From contig NZ_QNRR01000009.1 of assembly GCF_003315205.1 (NCBI RefSeq), positions 186,001 to 250,000 on the forward strand: 64,000 bases of DNA, given 5' to 3'. Under the pieces are notes generated by a model. The model had not been told where the DNA came from and did not search any database. It saw only the letters and a list, made by a program, of their open reading frames with translations. The position numbers and the translations under genes were made by a program. Origin of the DNA: Roseimicrobium gellanilyticum. Its GTDB lineage: Bacteria; Verrucomicrobiota; Verrucomicrobiia; Verrucomicrobiales; Verrucomicrobiaceae. Below are positions 36,430 through 45,213 of this stretch, in pieces. The stretch's first letter is position 1. Each line of letters starts with the position of its first letter.

Positions 36430-38094
36430 ATGAGCGACGACACGAAGGAAGAGCCCACGAAGAAGGAAGTCGCCCAGGCCAGTGCCGGTGCTGAAGGACG
36501 CGTCAATACGAAGGCCTTCGGCATTGTCACCATCGCCATCTTCAGCAGCCGCATCCTCGGCCTCGTGCGTGAGATGCTGCTCGCAGCGCTTTTCGCCGGG
36601 GAGAACCGCAAGTGGCTGGACTGCTTCAACCAGGCCTTCCGCACCCCGAATCTGTTGCGCGATCTCTTTGCGGAAGGCGCGCTCTCAACCGCCTTTGTCA
36701 CCACCTTCTCGAAGAAGATGCAATCGGAGGGCGATGAGTCCGCTTGGCAGCTCGCGCGGAAGATGCTCACGCTCGCGGCGGTTTTCATGTCGATCATCTC
36801 GGTGTTCGGCGTGCTGCTGGCGCCGTTCATCATCCGCCTGCTGAGCCCGGGATGGATCACGGAAACGCCTGAGAAGATCGAGTACACGGTCCGTCTCGCG
36901 CAGATCATGTATCCCTTCATCCTGCTGGTGTCGCTGGCAGCGCTGGTAATGGCCATGCTGAATGCGAAGCGCGTCTTCGGCATGCCGGCCGTGTCGTCCA
37001 CGTTCTTCAACATCGGCTCCATGGTCGTGGGTGGTCTCGTGGGTTGGTGGATCGACCCGACGTTCGGCAAGGATGCGCTGATCGGTTTCGCCGTGGGCAC
37101 ACTCGCGGGCGGCTTGCTGCAGCTGCTCGTGCAGCTGCCCTCCCTGCGGAAAGTGGGCTTCAAATTTCGCCCTGACTTTGGCTGGAAGGACAGTGGTGTG
37201 AGCAAGGTGCTGAGCCTTATGTGGCCGGCCGTACTCTCAGGCAGCGCGGTGCAGATCAATGTGATGCTCAGCAGCATCTTCGCCTCCTGCCTGGTCATCA
37301 AGGACGGCCCGGTGACCTGGCTCGGTCAGGCGTTCCGCCTCGTACAGCTCCCGCTCGGACTCTTTGGCGTGGCGGTGGCCACGGTCACCGTACCCGCCAT
37401 GTCGCGCTTGGCGACGGAGGGTGTGACCCCCGCCTTCAGGCACATGCTCGGACGCGGGTTGAAGCTGGTATTCCTCATGACCCTGCCCGCCGCCGTGGGC
37501 CTGGCGATCCTCGCGGAGCCCATCATCTCCCTGATTTTCCAGCGTGGCCGCTACACGGCGTATGACACCCACATGGCTGCCATCGCCCTGCAGAGCTATG
37601 CGTGGGGTCTCGTCTTCTTCTCCAGCATCAAGGTCATCCAGCCTGCTTTCTACGCGATCGAGAGGCGCTTTGTGCCGCTGGTGGTGAGTCTTGTGGCGGT
37701 GGCGGTGAGTGCGACCATGAACACCATCACCGTCTTCTGGCTGAAGCTGGGTCACGAGTGGCTGGCGCTTTCCACCAGTGTGTCCGCATTTGTGAACTTC
37801 GCCCTGCTTTTCTATGCCATGCGCAAGGTGGCCGGCGACCTGGACAGCAAGGGCCTCGCCATCAATGCGGGCAAGCTGCTCGTTTCTGTGATCTGCATGG
37901 CTGCGGTGTGCTGGATTTGCAACGCAACCCTGCTGGCGCACTTCACGGAAAAGGCGCTGGTTCTCCGCATTCTTTTCCTTTGTGTAACCATCGGGGGGGC
38001 GGCCGCCGTCTACTTCGGCATGAACGCATTGCTGAAAAATGAGGAAGTGGCGGAATTTGGCACGATTCTGAGGCGTAAGCTCGGGCGCAAGTGA
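36430..38094 (+). CDS. murJ: Lipid II flippase MurJ (MviN)
   Basis: This is a 554-aa polytopic inner-membrane protein with about 14 hydrophobic segments, the size of the MOP-superfamily flippase that moves lipid II across the membrane. Family-like features are GLVREMLLAALFAG, FNQAFRTPNLLRDLFAEGALS, ALVMAMLNAKRVF and FQRGRYTAYDT. A ~30-residue Lys/Glu-rich N-terminal extension precedes the first helix. It follows the Sua5-type gene after 30 bases and may be co-transcribed. Confidence 0.93.
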   Translation: MSDDTKEEPTKKEVAQASAGAEGRVNTKAFGIVTIAIFSSRILGLVREMLLAALFAGENRKWLDCFNQAFRTPNLLRDLFAEGALSTAFVTTFSKKMQSEGDESAWQLARKMLTLAAVFMSIISVFGVLLAPFIIRLLSPGWITETPEKIEYTVRLAQIMYPFILLVSLAALVMAMLNAKRVFGMPAVSSTFFNIGSMVVGGLVGWWIDPTFGKDALIGFAVGTLAGGLLQLLVQLPSLRKVGFKFRPDFGWKDSGVSKVLSLMWPAVLSGSAVQINVMLSSIFASCLVIKDGPVTWLGQAFRLVQLPLGLFGVAVATVTVPAMSRLATEGVTPAFRHMLGRGLKLVFLMTLPAAVGLAILAEPIISLIFQRGRYTAYDTHMAAIALQSYAWGLVFFSSIKVIQPAFYAIERRFVPLVVSLVAVAVSATMNTITVFWLKLGHEWLALSTSVSAFVNFALLFYAMRKVAGDLDSKGLAINAGKLLVSVICMAAVCWICNATLLAHFTEKALVLRILFLCVTIGGAAAVYFGMNALLKNEEVAEFGTILRRKLGRK

Positions 38095-38194
38095 ACCAAA
38101 AAGCCCGGGTGAAACACGGTGCTAGGTGGTCCTGACCACGCCGTGGTATTCTGTGCTGAGCGGTGCTTGCGTTCTCCTTCTTCTCTCCCCTGCC

Positions 38195-38806
38195 ATGAAC
38201 AGCAGAGTCCTCCTTGTTGCCCTCGGAGCCCTTGTGGCCATCTGGGGAGCTGTGGCTGGCATCATGAGCCTCACGGAAAAGCACACCACCACTCCGGAGA
38301 AAGTGCTCAGCGCCATCGGCAAGGTGCCCTGGATGCTGGATGAGAATGCCGAGCTCAGCGACGCCCAGCGTAGGGAGCAGCTGGACAAGATCATCGTGGA
38401 GGTCAACCTGCTGGACTTCGACCAGCGCCGCCGCATGCGGGAGGAGGATCGCGACCAGGAGCAGTGGCGCGCCTTCATGGAGTCCCTGTCTGAAGAAGAG
38501 CGGGGCTACTTCATGAAGGAGACCGTGGAGCAGCACTTCAAGAGCGTGATGAAAGCCTTCAATCAGATGTCGCGCGAAGAGCGTCAGCGCGTCGTGGATC
38601 AGGCGCGCAAGGACATGCAGCGCAACCAGGTCGACGGGCAGAACATGGAGCGTCTGCAGGAGCGGGACGAGAAGGTCTTCCAGCAGATGGTGGACAAGGG
38701 CCTGAGCGCTTATTACGAAGAGGCCAGCGCGGAGACGAAGATGGATCTCGCGCCGCTCATGGAGGAAATGCAACAGCGCATCAACGGCATGCCCCGCCGG
38801 CGCTAG
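38195..38806 (+). CDS. Membrane-anchored charged helical protein of unknown function
   Basis: This is a 203-aa protein starting at MNSRVLLVALGALVAIWGAV, one N-terminal membrane helix. The remainder is highly charged and helical (RRMREEDRDQEQWRAFMESL, MSREERQRVVDQARKDM). It is the first of four closely spaced genes; its TAG overlaps the GTG of the pseudopilin-like gene by one base. No domain was recognised. Confidence 0.7.
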   Translation: MNSRVLLVALGALVAIWGAVAGIMSLTEKHTTTPEKVLSAIGKVPWMLDENAELSDAQRREQLDKIIVEVNLLDFDQRRRMREEDRDQEQWRAFMESLSEEERGYFMKETVEQHFKSVMKAFNQMSREERQRVVDQARKDMQRNQVDGQNMERLQERDEKVFQQMVDKGLSAYYEEASAETKMDLAPLMEEMQQRINGMPRRR

Positions 38807-39390
38807 TGACGATCAACCCGGACCTCATTGTCATGAACTCCACCCCACCTCGCCCGAGCAGGCCACGCGGCCGGGGGCAGGCGTTTACCCTCATTGAGCT
38901 TCTGGTCACCATCTGCATCATCGCGGTGCTGGTGTCGATCGCGATTCCCGCCACGAACCGGGTGGTGCACAGCGCGCGTGCGTCCAAGTGCATGGGCCAT
39001 CTCCGTGGCATTGGCAACGGATTGCAGATATACCTGGCGGACCACAACAATGTGATGCCCACCCTGGTGATCGCACGTGAAAGCAAGGACAGCGACGAGG
39101 ATGCCATCGACAACACGCTGCATGAGTACGTCGAGGATCCAGATGCCTTCCGCTGTCCGGCGGACAACAAGCACTTCTTTGAGCAGACGGGTACCAGCTA
39201 CATCTGGAACAACCTCCTCAACGGCCAGCATATCTCAGGCATGAGCATGATGGGCATCATCCGGGATGGCTCGCGCATCCCGGTGATCAGCGACAAGGAG
39301 AACTTTCACAAGTATCGCGAGGTGGAGGTGAACATCCTGTATGCGGATGGGCACGTGGCGCGGGAGATTCAGTTCGTCGTGGACGAATAA
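38806..39390 (+). CDS. Type IV pseudopilin-like protein (prepilin N-terminal methylation motif)
   Basis: This is a 194-aa protein. After a polar leader, GQAFTLIELLVTICIIAVLV is a prepilin-peptidase site and hydrophobic helix with Glu at +5 in FTLIE. The C-terminal part ends with YADGHVAREIQF, matching the H-x-G end pattern of pseudopilins common in the PVC group. The GTG start at 38806 couples it to the preceding gene; the ATG at 38833 is an alternative. Confidence 0.85.
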   Translation: MTINPDLIVMNSTPPRPSRPRGRGQAFTLIELLVTICIIAVLVSIAIPATNRVVHSARASKCMGHLRGIGNGLQIYLADHNNVMPTLVIARESKDSDEDAIDNTLHEYVEDPDAFRCPADNKHFFEQTGTSYIWNNLLNGQHISGMSMMGIIRDGSRIPVISDKENFHKYREVEVNILYADGHVAREIQFVVDE

Positions 39391-39419
39391 GCGAGAGAGC
39401 GAGTGACGAACGGCTTCCG

Positions 39420-40328
39420 ATGATATCCGCCAATTCCCTCACCAAATACTTCACCCGCAGTCGCGCCGCGCTGTCGGATGTGAGCTTCTCTGTGAATGAG
39501 GGCGAAATATGTGGTTTGCTGGGGCACAACGGTGCGGGCAAGAGCACGGTACTGGGCATTATGCTCGGCATGGTGCGCCCGGATGCCGGCGAGGTGATTA
39601 TCGCCGGACACAGCGTGCAGAAGGAACGCGCGCAAGCCCTGCGGCAGATTGGCGCCATCTTTGAGACGCCCTGCTTCTATGAGTACATGACTGGCTGGCG
39701 CAATCTGAAGACCCTTTGCGCCTTCAGCGGCTGGTGGGATGAAGCGCAGGTGAAGCGCACCCTGGACATGGTGCGCCTGACGGATCGCATCCACTCGAAG
39801 GTCCGCACCTATAGCCATGGCATGCGGCAGCGATTGGCGCTCGCGCAGGCACTGCTTCCCATGCCGAAGGTGTTGCTGCTCGATGAACCGACCAATGGCC
39901 TGGATCCGGAAGGCATCCACGAGTTTCGCGAGACCGTGCTCCGGCTGCGCAAGGAGCATGGGCTCACCATCCTGTTGAATTCCCATCTTCTCGCAGAAGT
40001 CGAGATGATGTGTGATCGCTGCATCATCCTGCGGGAGGGACAAAAGGTGCACGAAGATGTGGTGAAGCCGACCGGAGAGACTCGCGTCGAGTTCGAGCTC
40101 AAGACCCAGGACGTGGAAGCTGCGCAGCATGTGGCGCGGGACATGGGACTCGCGCTGCCTCCTGATGGTTTGATTGCGCTGAATGATGGACTCACAGGAC
40201 CCGAAGTCCTGAGCCGCTTCGTGAAGGCGGGTGTCCGTATCGACTCGTGGCGTCCGCATCGCCGCACCCTGGAAGACATCTATCTGGAACTCAGCAGCAG
40301 AACTCCCCAAGGCAACGTCAAGTCATGA
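39420..40328 (+). CDS. ABC transporter ATP-binding protein
   Basis: This is a 302-aa protein. Walker A is GHNGAGKS (residues 35-42), the signature YSHGMRQRLALAQALL, Walker B VLLLDEPTNGLD and the H-loop NSHLLAEV. A C-terminal extension of ~80 residues is typical of gliding/copper-type export ATPases (NatA/CcmA group). Its TGA overlaps the ATG of the permease gene (ATGA), indicating translational coupling. Confidence 0.92.
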   Translation: MISANSLTKYFTRSRAALSDVSFSVNEGEICGLLGHNGAGKSTVLGIMLGMVRPDAGEVIIAGHSVQKERAQALRQIGAIFETPCFYEYMTGWRNLKTLCAFSGWWDEAQVKRTLDMVRLTDRIHSKVRTYSHGMRQRLALAQALLPMPKVLLLDEPTNGLDPEGIHEFRETVLRLRKEHGLTILLNSHLLAEVEMMCDRCIILREGQKVHEDVVKPTGETRVEFELKTQDVEAAQHVARDMGLALPPDGLIALNDGLTGPEVLSRFVKAGVRIDSWRPHRRTLEDIYLELSSRTPQGNVKS

Positions 40329-41170
40329 GACTGTTCTTCACCCAATGGGGCGCCGAGGTGCGCAAGATGTTGGAGCGCAAGCGGACGTACATCGGCTTTG
40401 GAGCCTTTGTAGTCATGGAGCTGGTCATCTACTGGCTGCTGCAGGGAAAGACGGTCGGAACGATGATTCGCCGCGGCATCGTGCGGCAGGGAGAGTCTGC
40501 GGAGTATTACTACTCTGCCTACACACTGGGCATGATCGTTCTGGCGTTGAGCCTGCTGCTCGCGGCCGTGTTCATTGCGCTGGTGGCTGGGGACGTGGTG
40601 GCGAAGGAGAGTGAGGACGGCAACCTGCGCATGGTGCTCGCCCGCCCCATCAGCCGGCTGCGACTGTTGTTCATCAAGTTCCTGAGCTGTGCCGTGTTTT
40701 CCGTGGTGCTGGTGCAGTTCCTGGTGTGGAGCGTCTTGCTCACGGGCATTGCGCTGCGCGGCTTCGGTGGAGGCATGATTTTTGGCATTCCCGAGGACAA
40801 CGTGGTGATGATGTATGATGGACCTGAAGCGTTGCAAAGGTACGCCATGGGCAGCGTGGGCATCGCCATGAGCATGGTGGGCGTGGGCAGTCTGGCCTTC
40901 ATGCTCTCCTGCTTTCGCATCAAGCCCGTGGCTGCCACCATCTCAGCCGTGGCTTATCTCCTGGTGGATTGGATTCTCTACCAGACCCGCCTCCTGGATG
41001 ACTATCGACCCTGGATGCTCACCCACTACATGAGCACGTGGCGCTTCCTCTTCCTCGAGAATATCCCCTGGGTCCGCATCGTGAGGAATTATTCGATCCT
41101 TTGCGGAGCGAGCTTTTCCTTGTTTGTGGTGGGCGCTGCGGTGTTTGAGAGTCGGGATTTGAAGTCGTGA
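40325..41170 (+). CDS. ABC-2 type permease
   Basis: This is a 281-aa protein with six hydrophobic segments and an extracytoplasmic stretch of about 40 residues after the third. The N-terminus (MRLFFTQWGAEVRKMLERKR) and VAKESEDGNLRMVLARPISR match ABC-2 permeases of the NosY/GldF type. It is coupled to the upstream ATPase gene. It converges on otsAB with six bases between stops. Confidence 0.9.
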   Translation: MRLFFTQWGAEVRKMLERKRTYIGFGAFVVMELVIYWLLQGKTVGTMIRRGIVRQGESAEYYYSAYTLGMIVLALSLLLAAVFIALVAGDVVAKESEDGNLRMVLARPISRLRLLFIKFLSCAVFSVVLVQFLVWSVLLTGIALRGFGGGMIFGIPEDNVVMMYDGPEALQRYAMGSVGIAMSMVGVGSLAFMLSCFRIKPVAATISAVAYLLVDWILYQTRLLDDYRPWMLTHYMSTWRFLFLENIPWVRIVRNYSILCGASFSLFVVGAAVFESRDLKS

Positions 41171-41176
41171 GGCTAG

Positions 41177-43429
41177 TCATGGGCTGCCGGAAACAACAGC
41201 CAGCCCCTTCGTGGAGACGACAGGGCGGTTGGTCGGTGTACTGGAAACCAGCGAGGTCAGAAACTCACGCACCGCTGCGGGATCCGCGAGACGGAAGGGT
41301 GCGCGACTGAGTCTCGCACCCACATGAATGCCGATGCCCTGCCCGGTGAGATTGGCGAACATGTCTTCATCCGTGGTGTCGTCACCGATCGCGACCAGGC
41401 AGGTTTCCGCATCAAGGCTGGACTCCAGGCGCGAGAGGATGAGACCCTTGTGCACGCCCATCTGCCGTAGCTCCACAATCTTGCTTCCTCGAAGAACTTC
41501 GACCGCGTGATTGCGGAAGAGCTCGGCGAGATGCAGCCGCAGCTCCCGCTCCTGCATGCTGGCGAAGACTGGTTCACAGCGACGGAAATGCCAGCAAAGC
41601 GAGGCGGTTTTCTCCTCCACCAAGGCGCCGGGAGTCCGCGCGGCAAACTCTTCCATGATCGCCCGGGCCTTCTCACGCCAGCCTTCGGCGATCTTTGCTG
41701 CCGGTACCCATTCCGTGGAACCACGGGCGCGACTCCAGAAGCCGTGTTCCGCGTGAATCGCGAGCTTCAGATGTCCCAGCCACTTCTCCAGCGTGTGTCG
41801 ATCGCGTCCGCTGGCCACGTGCACTTCAGTACCGGGCCTGCGAGTGAGCTTCTGCAGCAACTCGAGCAGGGCTGGGTCTGGAACGGCCAGCTCCGGCGTG
41901 GGTGCGAAAGGCACCAGCGTCCCATCGTAGTCGAGCACCAGCACGAGCTTTTCGGCCTGGCGGATGTGTTGCAGTACTTCAGGTGTCATCGAAGTGGTGC
42001 GATGCCACGCGGCATTCTCCGTCGTCACCAGGGTGAGTGCCTGATCGAATTGCCGCACCCATTCATGCACCGTCCAGTCTCGCACACGCTTGCGCAGCCG
42101 TTGCATGCGGAAGCGTCGCTCCGGCTCATCCATGGTCAGCGCGCGATGCATGGCATCGGCCAGCTCGTCTTCGTTGTAAGGGTTTACAATGATGGCCTCC
42201 CCCATCTCCCATGCGGCGCCGGCGAATTCACTGAGCACCAGCACCCCATCATCATCATGGCGGCAGGCGACGAATTCTTTCGCCACGAGATTCATGCCGT
42301 CACGCAGGGGCGTCACGAGCATGACATCGGCTGCGCGGTAGAGGCCCAGCAGTTCATGTCCGTCCAGTCCACGATAGAGATATTGTACCGGCGACCAGCT
42401 GATGGTGGAGAAGCGTCCATTCACGCGTCCCACGAGTTCATCGATCTGCTTGCGCAGCTGTTTGTACGCTTCCACGCCTGCACGTGAGGGCACGGCAGCC
42501 TGGATGAACTTGAACTTGCCGGCGAGTTCCGGATGCTTTTCCAGCAAATGCTCGATCGCAAGCACGCGGCGCTTGAGCCCCTTGGTGTAGTCAAGTCGAT
42601 CGACGCCTACGAGGATCTTGCAGCCCGGATGATGGTGGCGGATCTCCTCGGCCTTGGCAGTCACCTCGGGATGCGCCGAGGCCGTTTCGAAATGCTCGGT
42701 ATCGATGCTGATGGGGAACGCGCCAATGCGCACCAGTCTTCCGTCGTGAGTGACCGTATCCACATTGCTCTCGAGCCCGAGAATGCGCAGAAGGCAGGAG
42801 GAAAACTGGCGGGCGTAGGAGAAGGTGTGGAAGCCGATGAGATCTGCGCCAAGCAAGCCCTGCAGGATCTCGCGTCTCCAGGGAAGGATGCGGAACACTC
42901 CCGAAGCGGGAAACGGAATATGCAGGAAGAAGCCGATGGATGCTTGTGGCAATCTCTTCCGCAGCATCCCGGGCACGAGGCAGAGCTGGTAGTCCTGCAC
43001 CCAGATGCGATCGCCGGGTTTGTAGACCGCCACTACGGCCTCGGCGAATTTTTCGTTCACCTCGCGGTACGCCTCCCAGTCACGTCCTGCATCAGAACGC
43101 ACCGTATCCAGCAGGTAGTGGAAGAGCGGCCATAGCACGCCGTTGGAGAAACCTTCGTAGAAGCGCTCGACTTGCTTTGCTGCGAGATAGACGGGCACCA
43201 TTCCTGCCTTCTCCAGCCCGTCTTCCAACTGCTCGCGCGCCTTGCGCATGAGCGCCCCTGTTTCACCGGGCCAGCCGATCCACGTCGCGTTGTCCTCGCC
43301 AAACACCTGCTTGAGCGCGGTTGCAAGACCTCCCGTGGAAGCCTTGAGTTCGAGGTTTCCATTCTCCACCACCGCTGTGATGGGCAGGCGGTTGGACACG
43401 ATCAGGTATCGGCTTGTTACATCTCCCAT
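41177..43429 (-). CDS. Bifunctional trehalose-6-phosphate synthase/phosphatase (OtsA-OtsB fusion)
   Basis: This is a 750-aa protein. Residues about 1-470 form the GT20 synthase: [54 protein letters not shown] and [15 protein letters not shown]. From about residue 490 a HAD phosphatase follows: [21 protein letters not shown] and [10 protein letters not shown]. It makes trehalose in two steps from UDP-glucose (or another NDP-glucose) and glucose-6-phosphate, for osmoprotection. Such fusions are known in other bacteria and are standard in eukaryotes. It is divergent from panC. Confidence 0.94.
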   Translation of the reverse strand: MGDVTSRYLIVSNRLPITAVVENGNLELKASTGGLATALKQVFGEDNATWIGWPGETGALMRKAREQLEDGLEKAGMVPVYLAAKQVERFYEGFSNGVLWPLFHYLLDTVRSDAGRDWEAYREVNEKFAEAVVAVYKPGDRIWVQDYQLCLVPGMLRKRLPQASIGFFLHIPFPASGVFRILPWRREILQGLLGADLIGFHTFSYARQFSSCLLRILGLESNVDTVTHDGRLVRIGAFPISIDTEHFETASAHPEVTAKAEEIRHHHPGCKILVGVDRLDYTKGLKRRVLAIEHLLEKHPELAGKFKFIQAAVPSRAGVEAYKQLRKQIDELVGRVNGRFSTISWSPVQYLYRGLDGHELLGLYRAADVMLVTPLRDGMNLVAKEFVACRHDDDGVLVLSEFAGAAWEMGEAIIVNPYNEDELADAMHRALTMDEPERRFRMQRLRKRVRDWTVHEWVRQFDQALTLVTTENAAWHRTTSMTPEVLQHIRQAEKLVLVLDYDGTLVPFAPTPELAVPDPALLELLQKLTRRPGTEVHVASGRDRHTLEKWLGHLKLAIHAEHGFWSRARGSTEWVPAAKIAEGWREKARAIMEEFAARTPGALVEEKTASLCWHFRRCEPVFASMQERELRLHLAELFRNHAVEVLRGSKIVELRQMGVHKGLILSRLESSLDAETCLVAIGDDTTDEDMFANLTGQGIGIHVGARLSRAPFRLADPAAVREFLTSLVSSTPTNRPVVSTKGLAVVSGSP

Positions 43430-43569
43430 TAATAAAGGATCGAAAGCCGAGGGCTTCTTACGACTACTTTTTGATCTCTTAAGGGGAATGCCTAGTTTCT
43501 GGGAGATGAGTTCGAACTGGAAATAATTCCCTTCTCAACCAGTTGAGCGTAAAGAGCAGAGACCACTCC

Positions 43570-44418
43570 ATGCACGTCTTCCACACCGTCACCGACTTCC
43601 GTCAATGGCACGCCCAGTCCGCAGGCAGGCCTCTTGTCATCGTCCCCACCATGGGAGCCCTTCATGAAGGTCATCTCGATTTGATGCGTGAGGCGCGGAC
43701 GCTTGCCGGAGACGGCGGCAGCGTGGCGGTGAGCATCTTCGTGAATCCGCTGCAATTCGGACCGAAGGAAGACTTTGCCAAGTACCCTCGCGAGCTGGAG
43801 GCAGACTCGGCCAAGTGCGCCAGCGTGGGTGTGGATGCCATCTTCGCGCCGAGTGCAGAGGAAGTGTATGCGCCGGATCGATCCGTGATTGTTCTGGAGA
43901 CGAAGCTCAGCAAGGTGCTCTGCGGTGCGAGTCGCCCCGGCCATTTCGATGGCGTGTGCACCGTGGTGCTGAAGCTCTTCAACATCATGCAGCCGGACAT
44001 CTCGGTGTTCGGGAAGAAGGACTACCAGCAGCTGGCCATCATCAAGCGCATGGTGCGTGATTTGAATGTGCCGGTAGAGATTGTGGGAAGCGAAACCGTG
44101 CGCGAAGCAGACGGCTTGGCGATGAGTTCGCGGAATCGTTATCTCAGCGCGGACGAGCGATCCCAAGCGACCGCGCTTCGCGCGGGTTTGCTGAAAGCAA
44201 AGGAAGCGTGGCAGTCGGGAGAGAAAGGCGGTGAGAAGCTGAAGCGGCTCTACTTGGAGGTGCTGAAGGAACGTGCTCCCCTCTCACGCGTGGATTACAT
44301 CGAATGCACGGATGCGGATACGCTGGAGCCCGCCGAGGAAGTGGGCAGCAATGGCCTGATGGCCACGGCGGTGTTCTTTGGAGCCACGCGGTTGATTGAC
44401 AACATTGAGCTGAAGTAG
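43570..44418 (+). CDS. panC: Pantothenate synthetase
   Basis: This is a 282-aa enzyme that condenses pantoate and beta-alanine with ATP. PTMGALHEGHL (residues 26-36), SIFVNPLQFGP, SRPGHFDGVCTVV, FGKKDYQQLAII and the KMSKS-like MSSRNRYLS are all present. The ATG at 43570 is preferred; an ATG nine codons upstream also exists. panB is not adjacent. The 140-base region shared with divergent otsAB contains an AACTGG/CCAGTT inverted repeat. Confidence 0.95.
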   Translation: MHVFHTVTDFRQWHAQSAGRPLVIVPTMGALHEGHLDLMREARTLAGDGGSVAVSIFVNPLQFGPKEDFAKYPRELEADSAKCASVGVDAIFAPSAEEVYAPDRSVIVLETKLSKVLCGASRPGHFDGVCTVVLKLFNIMQPDISVFGKKDYQQLAIIKRMVRDLNVPVEIVGSETVREADGLAMSSRNRYLSADERSQATALRAGLLKAKEAWQSGEKGGEKLKRLYLEVLKERAPLSRVDYIECTDADTLEPAEEVGSNGLMATAVFFGATRLIDNIELK

Positions 44419-44511
44419 CTTGGTGGTCCGCCCACTCCGTGTGCGGTCAGGCGTCGTCGCTGGGTGATGCAAGTTTCTCCATCACCCTCCGCATGAACGA
44501 AGCGACTGTCC

Positions 44512-44652
44512 CGCAGGGAGCGGCACTAGCCTAGTGCCGGTGGTCAGCAAATCTGGGTGCGGAGCCTTCTTTCCGAAGTTCTAAGGACGCTTCCAAGCTC
44601 CTAGCGTGGCTACGCTGCACATGACGGCACTAGGCTAGTGCCGCTCCCTGCG
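44512..44652. repeat. MITE-like element with 28-bp palindromic terminal inverted repeats
   Basis: The ends (44512-44539 and 44625-44652) are perfect 28-base inverted copies. Inside each, CGGCACTAG and CTAGTGCCG form a 9-bp palindrome around one central base, so each end is a hairpin. The 85-base interior has another hairpin (AGCGT/ACGCT, 44603-44616) and no open frame. The flanking CGACT is also shared by both ends after a short gap. It occupies the gap between panC and the thioesterase gene and looks like a non-autonomous mobile or REP-type element. Confidence 0.7.
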
Positions 44653-44693
44653 AGTCGTTGTCTCCCGTGCAAGGGAGTGGTGTGCTGAGGAGT

Positions 44694-45128
44694 TCACCCC
44701 TTCGCCTTCACCGCGGCGAGGTGCGCAAAGCGCTCTGCCCAGTCCTCCGGCAGGCGCATGGGTTTGCCCTGAGGCATTTGCACCAGAGCAAGGGCTTGGC
44801 GGCAGGTGATGAGCACAGTGCTGTCCACGACCCGCTTCATCACGAAGCTGCACCAGAAGCGCACACGCTCGACGCTCTCCAGCTTGCCTTCAATCACCAG
44901 TTCATCCCCGAGAACGGCGGGCTTCTTGTAGTCGATTTCCGTGCGGATCACCACGGGGAAGAGCTGGGTCTGCGCCATGTCCCGCAGCTTCATGCCCAGC
45001 AGGGCCGCCAGGCGGGTGCGGTTGGTCTCGATCATGCGCAGGTAGGCCAGGTTGTGCACGACACCGCCGCAGTCGGTGTCGAAGAACATGACCTCTTCGC
45101 GGGTTTCCAGGTAGGGGGTCTCGGGCAT
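44694..45128 (-). CDS. Hotdog-fold acyl-CoA thioesterase (YbgC/4-hydroxybenzoyl-CoA type)
   Basis: This is a 144-aa protein. The motif FFDTDCGGVVHNLAYLR near residues 15-31 carries the Asp of the YbgC/4HBT active site, with Cys replacing the more usual Ala/Ala-Gly spacing. The hotdog core continues with TEIDYKKPAVLGDELVI and RFWCSFVMKR. It probably hydrolyses acyl-CoA or acyl-ACP in the cytoplasm. It is divergent from the GT4 gene. Confidence 0.88.
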   Translation of the reverse strand: MPETPYLETREEVMFFDTDCGGVVHNLAYLRMIETNRTRLAALLGMKLRDMAQTQLFPVVIRTEIDYKKPAVLGDELVIEGKLESVERVRFWCSFVMKRVVDSTVLITCRQALALVQMPQGKPMRLPEDWAERFAHLAAVKAKG

Positions 45129-45213
45129 GGGTGGCTAGCAAAGAGCATGGAAGGAGGCCCTTGTGCAAATTCATTCGCCGCTGCCCCTCCCCTGTGCTCT
45201 ATGCTTCCTGTCC

